Shown: positions 30,965 to 38,991 of the stretch, one piece after another
Layout: each line of letters opens with the position of its first letter
Position numbering within the stretch: position 1 is the first letter of the stretch
NCBI GenBank assembly: GCA_030612005.1
Contig: JAUWOU010000007.1
Location: 1 to 52,008, forward strand
DNA: 52,008 bases
DNA from: Candidatus Thorarchaeota archaeon
GTDB taxonomy: Archaea > Asgardarchaeota > Thorarchaeia > Thorarchaeales > Thorarchaeaceae
Reading direction: 5' to 3'
Position numbers and translations under genes: made by a program
The notes under the pieces: model-generated
Seen by the model: the letters and a program-made list of their open reading frames with translations, nothing else
Told to the model about the DNA's origin: nothing
The model's database searches: none

Positions 30965-32619
30965 TTCTGTTGTGATAGATCGTAGAAGAACTTGAGTTCT
31001 GGAGAACCTGTTTTAAGGTTCAAAAACGTGACAATTCCAGGTGTTGGGACTATACCCTGCTTACGCATGAAATCGGTCTGTGATTGAAATGTCCCTGAAT
31101 TAATTATCTGCACTCCACGATAATTATCCACTGCATTGTGATGAGCGTGACCAAAATGAACAACATCTGGTGGGGTATCAATCACCATCCAGTCACGGTT
31201 TAATGGCGCTAATTCCGTCTTCCCACCATAAATAGGAGCAAGATGACGTTTCTTCAGTAGTTCTTTCATAGGCATCGCAGGTTTGGTGTAGGAAGCACCA
31301 GGAAGCATGGTTACAAGATCATCTAGACTGTCTCCATGCGTAATTAGGACATTCACGCCCTCAACAATTACCTGACTGGGGTCTCCAAGCATAGTAATGT
31401 TATCCAATTCATAGAGAGGTTCTGAAAAAATTCTTTGAATAGGTGGCTTGGGGAGAGCCTGGCGAGCTGCATCGTGGTTTCCAGGGATGCAGAATACTTT
31501 CACTCGTTTTGGGAGTTTTCGTAACTTACTTGCAATCAAAGCATATTGATCATACAGACTTGTCACTTCTAGATGATATCTTTGACCAGGATACACACTG
31601 ATACCATCAACCAGATCTCCAGCAATAAAGAGGTATTTTGTATTTTCGACCAAAGTTTTGTCAGAATTATCAACATCCTTTCCGTTTAACCAAGCAATAA
31701 ACTGGTCAAGTTCATCCCCAAGAAATTCCTGACTCCCACAGTGTAAATCAGAGATGAAAGCAGCATAGATATCTCTCTTTGCACGCCCAATTTGACGTGC
31801 TGTAGGAATATCAGGAAACACTACATCATCTGCAATCATTCTACCATCATTGTCAACATAGCCTGATATGCAAACAACCTCATCTAATAACAATGAATTA
31901 GCTTTTTCTGAAAGATGTTGACCCTTGAGTCCACTTATTTTAGAAGGAATGACACAGATAATTGATTCATTTGCAACTTCAGATGAACTTCTATTATTTG
32001 TAGGATTCTCCTTCTGATACTCCTCAAGATCGATTATTACATTCTGAGCCTTTGAAATTCTCTTATCCCTGATTATTCCTAAAACCATTTGACTTGGTGG
32101 ACGTCTGTGCCGTGTACCATCACTGCTCAGTGACCCAGAACGTTTTGTAGGACTTTTCCTAAGTTTTGCAACACTTGGAGAGACTGCATTTTGTGTGTCA
32201 ATCCGCGCCATGTAGATTTTCTTTATTCTATCAAAACGATCTCTGAACATTTTAAGAAAATCATCTATGGTTCCCTCAGATCCAACTGCATCATCATCTG
32301 GGTTTTTGTCTATTCTGTACTCCCAGTCATGTGTATCAGTATCAGGTTCAGAAGTAGGTAGAGGTTCTGGATAGTCGCCTTGAACCTCAGTGGGAGGTTC
32401 TATGGATTGTGAAAATGTGTCTTGTCCTTTAATGAGAGATTCAATATATTCCCTTGATAAAATAGATGGACTCTCAGCTGGATTCTTGACCAATATAACG
32501 GATTCAACAGTTTCCAAAGGAAACTCCAAGTTTAATATGAATTCTAACGCATCAGGTGTGATTTGGAATCCAGATTCTATCAGCAGTGCTAATATGTTTC
32601 GACGCTTTGCAGATGTCAA
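30961..32619 (-). CDS. polB: DNA polymerase D small subunit (DP1)
   Basis: The 552-residue protein is the small subunit of the archaeal replicative PolD, with Mre11-like 3'-5' exonuclease activity. After an N-terminal helical part and a long charged linker (about 90-170) come an OB-fold region and the phosphoesterase domain. Its motifs are SDLHCGSQEFLGDE (from about 290), GDLVDGISVYPGQRYH, CIPGNHDAARQALP, THGDSLDD and FGHAHHNAVDNYRG. All metal-binding residues look intact, so proofreading is expected. The large subunit DP2 is not in the window. It is close to cdc6 and the origin, which fits coordinated replication genes. Confidence 0.94.
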   Translation of the reverse strand: MTSAKRRNILALLIESGFQITPDALEFILNLEFPLETVESVILVKNPAESPSILSREYIESLIKGQDTFSQSIEPPTEVQGDYPEPLPTSEPDTDTHDWEYRIDKNPDDDAVGSEGTIDDFLKMFRDRFDRIKKIYMARIDTQNAVSPSVAKLRKSPTKRSGSLSSDGTRHRRPPSQMVLGIIRDKRISKAQNVIIDLEEYQKENPTNNRSSSEVANESIICVIPSKISGLKGQHLSEKANSLLLDEVVCISGYVDNDGRMIADDVVFPDIPTARQIGRAKRDIYAAFISDLHCGSQEFLGDELDQFIAWLNGKDVDNSDKTLVENTKYLFIAGDLVDGISVYPGQRYHLEVTSLYDQYALIASKLRKLPKRVKVFCIPGNHDAARQALPKPPIQRIFSEPLYELDNITMLGDPSQVIVEGVNVLITHGDSLDDLVTMLPGASYTKPAMPMKELLKKRHLAPIYGGKTELAPLNRDWMVIDTPPDVVHFGHAHHNAVDNYRGVQIINSGTFQSQTDFMRKQGIVPTPGIVTFLNLKTGSPELKFFYDLSQQN

Positions 32620-32855
32620 TTGGTCATCGATGGAAGAGAGTTAGGTTCTTGTTTTAAACAAAACCATTATTGTAACATGTGGGAAGTGTAATAAGCGCGC
32701 CTTTCACAAGCATCTTGTTGCCTACTATCTCCAAGAGGTTAGCAACAGCTGCACAAATCCTGGTCGAGCTTGGACATCAATGAAACCAATAGTTGAATAA
32801 AGACAATTTTTGTATGGGCTTAATAGCTCCCCACAAGACCATATACCGAACCTGA

Positions 32856-34085
32856 ATGTTAATCAACAGAGCTTACAGGTATGAACTGGACCCGAACAAC
32901 ATCCAGAGATTATCCCTTGCTCAACATGCAGGAGTAGCTCGTTTTGCTTACAACTGGGGTCTCGAACCACGAATCAAACAGTACAAGAATAATCAGGGTG
33001 ACGAACGGTTCACTGACGCTATGAAGCAACACAAGCTCCTCAACTCTCTGAAGAAAACAGAGTTCTCATGGATGTATGAAACCTCGAAGTGTGCACCCCA
33101 GGAAGCCCTGAGAGACCTTCATCGAGCCTTCCAGAACTTCTATCGAGGACTCAAGTCTGGGAAGAATATCGGATTTCCTCGCTTCAAAAGGAGGGGAGTC
33201 AGGGACAGCTTCAGACTGACAGGGACCATCAGGTTCCATGAACGTGCAATTCAGCTCCCACGTATAGGAAAGATTCGAATCAAGGAGAAGAAGGAGAGCT
33301 ACTATAATGGAAGGATCCTCTCAATCACTGTGCGAAGACGAGCCAACAGGTGGTTTGTTTCAGTCATTGTGGAGGAGAATATCCTTGACCCGCAACCTGT
33401 AAGAGGAGCACCAGTGGGTGTGGACCTGGGAGTGAAAACTCTGGCCACTCTCTCTGACGGGACCACCTTTGCAAACCCACAGGCCATGGGAAGACGACTG
33501 AGAAAGTTGCGACAGTTACATAGATCGTTATCAAGAAAGAAGAAGGGAAGCAAGAACCGAGAGAAAGCAAAATTACGACTTGCAAAGATGTACCTTAAGG
33601 TCTTCAACATCCGACAGGACACACTGCACAAGGTGACGACCTACCTTGCCAAGAGCCACAGTAAGGTAGTGAGCGAGGACCTGGGTGTGTTATGGATGCT
33701 GAAGAACCGAAGGCTTGCAAGAGCGATAGCTGATGTGGGGTTCTACGAGTTCAGAAGACAGCTGGAGTACAAGTGTGGGTGGTACGGTTCTGAGCTTGTC
33801 GTCGTTTCAAGGACCTTTCCTTCATCGAAGATGTGTTCACAGTGTGGGCACAGGAAGAAGGAGCTTTCTCTGTCAGAGAGAGAGTATCATTGTGAACAGT
33901 GTGGGCTTGAGATCGACAGGGATCTCAATGCTGCACTGAATCTGGTCGCCGTCAGTTTGCCGGAGACTCTAAACGCTTGCGGAGAGGAAGTAAGACTCTT
34001 AACAGATTCAGAGAATCTACTGAGAGCAGCCTCGATGAAACAGGAACCGAACATCATTCCGGACTCGATGTCCAAGAATGTATAG
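32856..34085 (+). CDS. tnpB: RNA-guided nuclease TnpB of an IS200/IS605-type element
   Basis: The 409-residue protein is a complete TnpB, the nuclease ancestral to Cas12. It has the N-terminal wedge and REC-like part (about 1-130), RuvC-I Asp190 (VGVDLGVKTLATL), RuvC-II Glu274 (VVSEDLGV), the zinc ribbon Cys327-330-346-349 and RuvC-III Asp356 (DRDLNAALN). All catalytic residues are present. No tnpA transposase is nearby, so it cannot move alone but may still cut with its guide RNA. A predicted hairpin in the last codons (about 34054-34077, GGAC/GTCC inside ATTC/GAAT) is a candidate guide-RNA part. It differs in sequence from the relics at 7054 and 10400. Confidence 0.93.
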   Translation: MLINRAYRYELDPNNIQRLSLAQHAGVARFAYNWGLEPRIKQYKNNQGDERFTDAMKQHKLLNSLKKTEFSWMYETSKCAPQEALRDLHRAFQNFYRGLKSGKNIGFPRFKRRGVRDSFRLTGTIRFHERAIQLPRIGKIRIKEKKESYYNGRILSITVRRRANRWFVSVIVEENILDPQPVRGAPVGVDLGVKTLATLSDGTTFANPQAMGRRLRKLRQLHRSLSRKKKGSKNREKAKLRLAKMYLKVFNIRQDTLHKVTTYLAKSHSKVVSEDLGVLWMLKNRRLARAIADVGFYEFRRQLEYKCGWYGSELVVVSRTFPSSKMCSQCGHRKKELSLSEREYHCEQCGLEIDRDLNAALNLVAVSLPETLNACGEEVRLLTDSENLLRAASMKQEPNIIPDSMSKNV

Positions 34086-34106
34086 GTTTCGGGGAACAGT
34101 GATACT

Positions 34107-35084
34107 ATGGTAAACATCAGAACATTGCAACAAACAGGCGGGAAAAGTGGTAGCTCATTCCTCATTATTTTACCAAAGGACTGGGTTGTAAGACAAAAGC
34201 TAAGCAAGGGCGACCCTGTCGTTGTCGCAGAACGTGAAGATGGTTGTCTGATAATAGACCCGCGTCTTCCAAAAGCAGGAGAAACACGTTCTACCATGGC
34301 GGAAATGACGGATAATCTGAGATGGGAGATTACAAGTAGGTATCTTCTTGGTTATGATGAGATTCGTATTGTTAGCAAAGAACTGATAACCAATGTTCAG
34401 AGAGATGAACTGAAACAGGTTATCAAACGATTCGTTGCATTAGAGATAACAGAAGAAGATGATTACCAGATTATTCTTAGATGTCTTGTAGACCCTGCGA
34501 CTCTTCCTGTAAGTACAGTAATGAGAAGGATGAATCAAATTGCATCTCGGATGATAGCCGATTCATTGAAGGTCTATTTTGAAGGATTACAAGAGGGTGC
34601 TAAAGAGGTCATACAGCGTGATGAGGAGGTAGATAGACTATTCTTCTTGATAGTTAGAGAACTCAGATCTGCTGTTCAATATCCAAGAATGAGTGAAATA
34701 ATGAAGGTTACTCCTGTAGAGGCCCTTGATTACAGGTTGGCTGCACAGTATATTGAAAGAATCGCAGACTTAGCGGTTGATATCGCACAGAGGGTTGATG
34801 AGCCCCTTGATAAGAAACTAGTTAAAAAATTACAGCTCATTGGTGAAACGGTGAGAGAGATGTTATCGGATTCTGTGAATAACCTCTTCAAATTTAATTC
34901 TAAAAGAGTTACTAAGGTAATTGAAGCTGAGAGATGGTTAATTCAAGAAACTGTAAAACTAAGACAGGATATCGTAACATCACTAAATGGACAACCACAA
35001 AATCAACTTTATGTTGTAGATAGTTTATTGAGAATGGGAGAGGCTGCCAAGGATATCACTGACCTCGCGCTACCTCATAAATAG
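34107..35084 (+). CDS. AbrB-PhoU fusion regulator
   Basis: The 325-residue protein has an N-terminal AbrB/SpoVT-like swapped-hairpin domain (about 1-50; SSFLIILPKDWVVRQKLSKG) and a C-terminal PhoU-type helical repeat region (about 110-320) with EEVDRLFFLIVRELRSA and YRLAAQYIERIADLAVDIAQ. The combination is a known archaeal family thought to act as a DNA-binding regulator in phosphate or stress control. No pst transport genes are nearby. The start ATG 34107 lies only 21 nt after the TnpB stop, so the element ends just in front of this gene and may influence its promoter. The gene precedes the phosphomutase by 11 nt. Confidence 0.85.
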   Translation: MVNIRTLQQTGGKSGSSFLIILPKDWVVRQKLSKGDPVVVAEREDGCLIIDPRLPKAGETRSTMAEMTDNLRWEITSRYLLGYDEIRIVSKELITNVQRDELKQVIKRFVALEITEEDDYQIILRCLVDPATLPVSTVMRRMNQIASRMIADSLKVYFEGLQEGAKEVIQRDEEVDRLFFLIVRELRSAVQYPRMSEIMKVTPVEALDYRLAAQYIERIADLAVDIAQRVDEPLDKKLVKKLQLIGETVREMLSDSVNNLFKFNSKRVTKVIEAERWLIQETVKLRQDIVTSLNGQPQNQLYVVDSLLRMGEAAKDITDLALPHK

Positions 35085-35095
35085 AGGAAATCAAT

Positions 35096-36484
35096 TTGAC
35101 TGACAAACTCTTTGGTACATCTGGAATTCGTGGTTCGATTACTGAGAAATCGACAACTGACTTAGCATTAAATCTAGGTAGAGCGCTGGGTACCTTTTTG
35201 GAAGGAATAGGTACTGTTGGAGTTGGAACTGATGCAAGAACCTCGAAGGATATGCTAAGAAATAGTCTCGTTGCAGGATTACTTTCAACAGGCGTTAATG
35301 TGGTAGATTTAGGAATCGCGCCAATGCCTACTGTGGCATACTATAGTCAGGTCAATGGGATAGCGGCATCTGTTGTTGTAACTGCCAGTCATAATCCTCC
35401 AGCTGATAACGGTTTTAAATTCTTCAACAATGGAAGAGAATTTCTTAGAGAGGAGGAAGTATTCCTAGAAACCTGCATTGCTAAGAATCAGTATCATATA
35501 GCAAAATGGGATGAAACTGGAACGATTCGATTTCTGGATATCAAAGATGAATATCTGGATCATCTCAGAACTTTCCTATCACCTAGGGGAACAAAAAGTA
35601 ATGGTACAAAGGTCTTGATTGATTTAGCAAATGGAGCAGCTACTGAATACACTCCTTATTTACTCTTAGACATGGGCTTCTCAGTTACCACGATGAATTC
35701 ACATCAAGATGGACATTTTCCAGGAAGACCTGCAGAGCCATCACCTAGAAACCTAGGAGATGCTATGAAAATGGCTGCAAACTCAGATTTTGCTGTAACT
35801 GTTTGCCATGATGGTGATGGTGACCGACTTGCGGTAATCGATGAACAAGGTGAATTCATAGATCAAAATCGTGTCATTGCGCTCTTTGCCAGAGATGAGG
35901 TCAAGAGAAACAGCGGAGGGATTGTTGTGGCATCAATTGACACATCAAGTGTTATTGATGAACTTGTTACTGCTGCAGGGGGAACGGTAACCCGAATGCC
36001 TCTGGGTTCCCTTCAAGAGTTCCTTGCAACGGACAAGGGAAAGGATGTTGTCTTTGCTTCAGAACCGTGGAAACCAATCTTTACCAAAATGGGTGCATGG
36101 ATGGACGGAATAGCTGGAGCTGCACGTTTCGTACAAATGGTAGATGAGCTGGGTGATGGAAGCTGTATGAAATTGATGGAAACAATTCCAAAATACCCGA
36201 TTCTCAGGGATTTTGTACCATGCCCAGATAAAATCAAGCCGAAATTCTTATCTAAAGTGAAAGAGTTACTGGTTCCGAAGATGAGTGATGTAGAACAGAT
36301 TCTAGAAGTTGACGGTATTCGGATAGAGTGCACAGACGGATCGTACGTTCTGGTTAGAGTTTCGGGAACTGAACCCAAGGCTAGAGTTTATGTTGGTGCA
36401 AAAGAGCAGGCTACAGTTGACAGATTAGCTACACTTACCAAGGATGTTATGGCTCAAGTTCTAGAAGAACTGCAAAGAGTGTGA
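35096..36484 (+). CDS. Phosphohexomutase (phosphoglucomutase/phosphomannomutase/GlmM family)
   Basis: The 462-residue enzyme shifts a phosphate between C1 and C6 of a hexose or amino sugar. It has FGTSGIRGSI at the N-terminus (about 5-14), the phosphoserine loop TASHNPPADNGFKFF (about 97-111), the Mg site CHDGDGDRLAVID (about 240-252) and the C-terminal phosphate loop RVSGTEPKARVY (about 425-436). The four domains and length fit. Substrate choice between glucose, mannose and glucosamine cannot be fixed by eye. TTG 35096 follows GAGGA by 7 nt. It is probably cotranscribed with the AbrB-PhoU regulator. Confidence 0.93.
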   Translation: MTDKLFGTSGIRGSITEKSTTDLALNLGRALGTFLEGIGTVGVGTDARTSKDMLRNSLVAGLLSTGVNVVDLGIAPMPTVAYYSQVNGIAASVVVTASHNPPADNGFKFFNNGREFLREEEVFLETCIAKNQYHIAKWDETGTIRFLDIKDEYLDHLRTFLSPRGTKSNGTKVLIDLANGAATEYTPYLLLDMGFSVTTMNSHQDGHFPGRPAEPSPRNLGDAMKMAANSDFAVTVCHDGDGDRLAVIDEQGEFIDQNRVIALFARDEVKRNSGGIVVASIDTSSVIDELVTAAGGTVTRMPLGSLQEFLATDKGKDVVFASEPWKPIFTKMGAWMDGIAGAARFVQMVDELGDGSCMKLMETIPKYPILRDFVPCPDKIKPKFLSKVKELLVPKMSDVEQILEVDGIRIECTDGSYVLVRVSGTEPKARVYVGAKEQATVDRLATLTKDVMAQVLEELQRV

Positions 36485-36492
36485 TATCGATT

Positions 36493-37116
36493 CTATTGTC
36501 GCATTGCTCGAGCTTTTGCTTTAACTACTGCTGCTTCATCATGCTTTCCTTGAGCATTCAGAACCATTCCTAAATAGTCGAAAGCCTCGGGCATGTAAGG
36601 TGATACTTCCACAAGTTTCCTAAATGATTTCTCAGATTTCTCAAGTTGTCCTTGTTTTAGATGAATTATTCCTAGAGCCATCCAACCTTCAAAAAATGCA
36701 GGATACATTTCAATACTCTTGTTAGCAGCTTCTTCTGCCTCAGAGTTTCTTCCTAAACCAATTAAGACCGTGCTTATTCCACTCCATGAAGTTGCATCTT
36801 TTGGATCAATCTCCAAAGATTTTCGAAAAGACGATTCTGCTTCAGAAAAAGAACTTTTGGATTTCAATACACATCCTAGAAGATTCCAGTTCTGTGCCAT
36901 CGATTCACCTAGTTCTACAGCTTTTCGAGCTGAAATCTCAGCATCATCTAATTTTTGCTGTGCTAGTTGGCACCTTCCAAGTGCCATCCAACTTGTGGGG
37001 GTGTCTGGATCAACGGTTACCAGTTTCTTCAGGATTTTTTCTGCCTCAGTCCACCTACCTTGTCTTAGTAGATTTAGACCCTCATCAAAAAACTCCCAAC
37101 GTTCATCAGATGCCAT
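36493..37116 (-). CDS. Tetratricopeptide-repeat protein
   Basis: The 207-residue protein contains about five TPR repeats of 34 residues, for example AEKILKKLVTVDPDTPTSWM and EAESSFRKSLEIDPKDATSW, each with the typical small residues and the closing Pro. TPR arrays mediate protein contacts, so it is probably an adaptor; no catalytic part is seen. It is soluble. It converges with the mutase gene, with 8 nt between the stops. Partners cannot be named. Confidence 0.88.
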   Translation of the reverse strand: MASDERWEFFDEGLNLLRQGRWTEAEKILKKLVTVDPDTPTSWMALGRCQLAQQKLDDAEISARKAVELGESMAQNWNLLGCVLKSKSSFSEAESSFRKSLEIDPKDATSWSGISTVLIGLGRNSEAEEAANKSIEMYPAFFEGWMALGIIHLKQGQLEKSEKSFRKLVEVSPYMPEAFDYLGMVLNAQGKHDEAAVVKAKARAMRQ

Positions 37117-37235
37117 CTTAGTACCTCATTGAAGTAGATTATCTGAGCGATTTGTGCGTAGAGCCTATTTCAATGATTGTAATGAAGTGTTGCTGACGGT
37201 AAGATTAAATCGTAAAAAGTCTGGAGTTATAATGA

Positions 37236-37352
37236 GCCGGGGTCTCCTAGTGGCTATGGAGGCGGTCTCGAAAACCGTTACCCTTGTGGTCCGTGAGTTT
37301 CCGTGTAAATCAATTACACGGGGCACGAATTCAAGTCTCATCCCCGGCGCCA
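37236..37352 (+). tRNA. tRNA-Ser(CGA) with 32-nt intron in the T arm, CCA encoded
   Basis: Acceptor GCCGGGG (37236-37242) pairs with CCCCGGC (37342-37348), followed by G73 and an encoded CCA. The anticodon stem GCGGT/ACCGT encloses CTCGAAA, giving anticodon CGA. A long variable arm follows, as expected for Ser. The T stem GTGAG (37293-37297) pairs with CTCAT, but its loop is interrupted. Removing 37298-37329 restores the canonical loop TTCAAGT, placing the intron at 53/54. The contiguous gene would not fold into a normal T arm otherwise. A TATA-like TTAAAT lies near 37205. Confidence 0.92.
37298..37329 (+). other. tRNA intron with bulge-helix-bulge at position 53/54
   Basis: A 4-bp helix CGTG (37292-37295 region)/CACG is flanked by 3-nt bulges AGT and AAT, and a 10-bp inner stem with CCGTGTAA/TTACACGG follows. 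This fits an archaeal bulge-helix-bulge motif cut after the second base of each bulge. The outer helix is weak, so it is a relaxed form. Confidence 0.85.
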
Positions 37353-37375
37353 TTTTCCCTTATTCTATTAGATGA

Positions 37376-37717
37376 TTAGAATGTGAAGAGCGAGTATCCG
37401 TTTCCAAGGAACTTCAGCATATCACTATGACCGCTCAATTCTCCTTTCAGTGGAACACCAAGCTTCTGAGCAGCTTCAGTAGCTGAAAATGCTGCAGTAC
37501 AGGCTTTGCATGCATGATCTATAATTCCAAGTTCCATAGCCTTTCCAAAGAGCGGGAGTTTGACTGAACCATCAGCAATCCCAATCAGTAGTTTGGGAGA
37601 TGCACACTCAAGGACCGTAGTGACTTCATGACCTTTCTCATGGAAGTTGATTGCATTCAGAAGCAGATGATAGAGCTGCATCTTGTTATCGTCAGTTGCT
37701 AAGAATACGTACTTCAT
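37376..37717 (-). CDS. DsrE-like small protein
   Basis: The 113-residue protein has the DsrE/DsrF-like alpha/beta fold: it begins KYVFLATDDNKMQLYHLLLN, has the helix after VTTVLECASPKL, and includes a Cys pair in HACKACTAAFSA (about 68-79). Some family members relay sulfur on one Cys; which of these Cys would act is not certain. It starts 19 nt before the end of the leader region and is a single leftward gene beside tRNA-Ser. Function in sulfur or redox chemistry is a family-based inference. Confidence 0.75.
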   Translation of the reverse strand: MKYVFLATDDNKMQLYHLLLNAINFHEKGHEVTTVLECASPKLLIGIADGSVKLPLFGKAMELGIIDHACKACTAAFSATEAAQKLGVPLKGELSGHSDMLKFLGNGYSLFTF

Positions 37718-37772
37718 TATAATTCACAAGATAATAGGGAACGAAGATGATAATGAGTATTACTACAGAATG

Positions 37773-37795
37773 AGAATGGTGCGGAGGGTGAGATT
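37773..37795 (+). repeat. 23-nt direct repeat equal to the tRNA-Leu 3' end, copy 1 (att-like)
   Basis: Positions 37773-37795 match 38503-38525 at 22 of 23 bases. The second copy is the 3' end of tRNA-Leu(UAG) including CCA and the acceptor strand. Such duplicated tRNA ends mark integration sites. Confidence 0.8.
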
Positions 37796-37850
37796 CAGGA
37801 ATCCAGCACTTTTTTAGATTGGGTGTGCCATAATACACGAGGGTTTTGAA

Positions 37851-38528
37851 TTGAAACGACTACCTTTGGGACCAGTAATGTTCTTTCTTGGCATATTTGG
37901 TGGGGGCCTTCTCTGGCTGGTCCTAGTAGGGCTCAGGTTTGATTATCTCATCACGGAGGTTTATGATGGCGGGGGTCCAGGAGAGGCAATATGGTCCATT
38001 GATCCTCTCTTCACAATACTTGCCGCAATTCCAGGACTAATTCTGGTCTTTGTTGGACTTATTGTTTCAGTCCAAACCCAACCTGAACACCTTGAAGAAG
38101 TCAAACCAAAAATAGGCTTTCAACAGCTGAATTTACTCTATCTAGGAGAGATCTGTCTGTTTGTTACAATCATTGTAAGCTTCATCGGTTTTCTTGGTAT
38201 TTCAGGTCTTATTGTTGAGATAGTTCAAATTTCTGCGATACTAATGGGGATAATTATGATTACATGTGTAACACACATGGCCTCTCTTGTTCCTAGGAAA
38301 TCGACAAGTAGACTAGGTTCATCGAAGTTTTCAAGGAATACTGCAATACTATTAGCTCTAGAATTTATGATTCTTATTTCAGTGGTCTTAGCACTTCGAT
38401 TATACACTTGGAGCTTTATCAGGGCAACAACCTTAGTAATTGCAACATCTGGGTTCCTAGGACTGCTTCTAATAACTCCTAATTTTCTGAGGCTCGAAAA
38501 TAAGAATGGTGCGGAGGGCGAGATTTGA
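37851..38528 (+). CDS. Multi-span membrane protein, unknown
   Basis: The 225-residue protein has about six membrane helices, among them PVMFFLGIFGGGLLWLVLVG (about 7-26), FTILAAIPGLILVFVGLIV (about 49-67), LGEICLFVTIIVSFIGFLG, VQISAILMGIIMITCVTHM, AILLALEFMILISVVLALRL and TTLVIATSGFLGLLLITPNF. No family is recognised. It starts at TTG 37851. Its last codons (KNGAEGEI and stop) lie in antisense to tRNA-Leu, so its end was created by the junction with the tRNA. The gene is bracketed by the 23-nt repeats at 37773 and 38503, which suggests a small inserted segment. Confidence 0.65.
   Translation: MKRLPLGPVMFFLGIFGGGLLWLVLVGLRFDYLITEVYDGGGPGEAIWSIDPLFTILAAIPGLILVFVGLIVSVQTQPEHLEEVKPKIGFQQLNLLYLGEICLFVTIIVSFIGFLGISGLIVEIVQISAILMGIIMITCVTHMASLVPRKSTSRLGSSKFSRNTAILLALEFMILISVVLALRLYTWSFIRATTLVIATSGFLGLLLITPNFLRLENKNGAEGEI
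38503..38525 (+). repeat. 23-nt direct repeat, copy 2, inside the tRNA-Leu gene (att-like)
   Basis: This copy covers the encoded CCA, the discriminator, the 3' acceptor strand and part of the T stem of tRNA-Leu(UAG), read on the minus strand. The partner is 37773-37795, 730 nt away in the same orientation. Confidence 0.8.
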
Positions 38529-38594
38529 ACTCGCGAACTCCTACGAGACGGGGACCTAAACCCCGCGCCTTTAACCTGGCTGGGCAACCTCCGC
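38507..38594 (-). tRNA. tRNA-Leu(UAG), CCA encoded
   Basis: On the minus strand GCGGAGG (38594-38588) pairs with CCTCCGC (38517-38511), then A73 and CCA at 38509-38507. The D arm holds the AGCCAGGTTAAA loop, the anticodon stem CGGGG/CCCCG encloses TTTAGGT (anticodon TAG), a long variable arm follows, and the T arm GCGAG-TTCAAAT-CTCGC is perfect. No intron is needed. The 3' end is duplicated at 37773-37795. Confidence 0.95.
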
Positions 38595-38651
38595 ATCTTG
38601 GAGATTTGTGGAGAATGGACTCATTTTAACCGTTTTGTATCGACTAAGTCT

Positions 38652-38795
38652 TCACTCGTCTACGATTTCCCATGTGTTACTACAACGTGGGCAATGCCAC
38701 TTCTTTCGATATTTGCCGCTCCCGACCACCTCTTTTTTGACAAGAGCGACTTCAGTAAATCCGCAACGAGAACAGACAGCAATTTCTTCTTCCAT
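38652..38795 (-). CDS. 47-residue zinc-ribbon protein
   Basis: ATG 38795 opens 47 codons ending at TGA 38652-38654. The peptide has two Cys pairs, CSRCGF (8-11) and CPRCSNTW (35-38), spaced 24 apart as in a rubredoxin-like or RPB9-type zinc ribbon, with Lys and Arg between (KYRKKWH). The second half resembles small archaeal ribosome- or RNA-polymerase-linked zinc proteins (CPRCSNTWEIVDE). A TTG 12 nt upstream is an alternative start. It is divergent from rps3ae and too short for standard gene-length cutoffs. The role is unknown. Confidence 0.72.
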   Translation of the reverse strand: MEEEIAVCSRCGFTEVALVKKEVVGSGKYRKKWHCPRCSNTWEIVDE

Positions 38796-38991
38796 GACAT
38801 CCAACTCATTCTGGATGAGGAATGTAAGTCATATCTAGTTTTCTTGAGTGTCCTATAAGGCAAGAATACGAGCCATGTCACAATGTTTTTATTCGACTCG
38901 TTGGATGTGCGCGCGGTTCCTGTGGCCCGACCATGGACCATTTCGTGATTCTCTGAACTCTTAGTGTGTTCAGTGCGAGTGTGATATTCAA
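38796..38991 (+). promoter_or_regulatory. Intergenic promoter region and structured leader of rps3ae
   Basis: A TATA-like TTTTTATT at about 38885-38892 precedes a GC-rich leader of about 75 nt. In the leader CTGAAC (38953-38958) pairs with GTTCAG (38968-38973). Such a leader could allow feedback control by a ribosomal protein, which is not shown. The same gap must also serve the leftward zinc-ribbon gene. Confidence 0.45.

Noticed and set aside
32620-32855. Possible hairpin TGTTGC/GCAACA near 32716-32750
   Set aside because: The stem is short with a 21-nt loop, so it is not a convincing RNA. The region otherwise holds only promoter-like AT-rich DNA for PolD and the left flank of the TnpB element.
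37154-37375. ORFs on both strands over the tRNA-Ser gene
   Set aside because: They overlap a clear tRNA and show no protein-like pattern.
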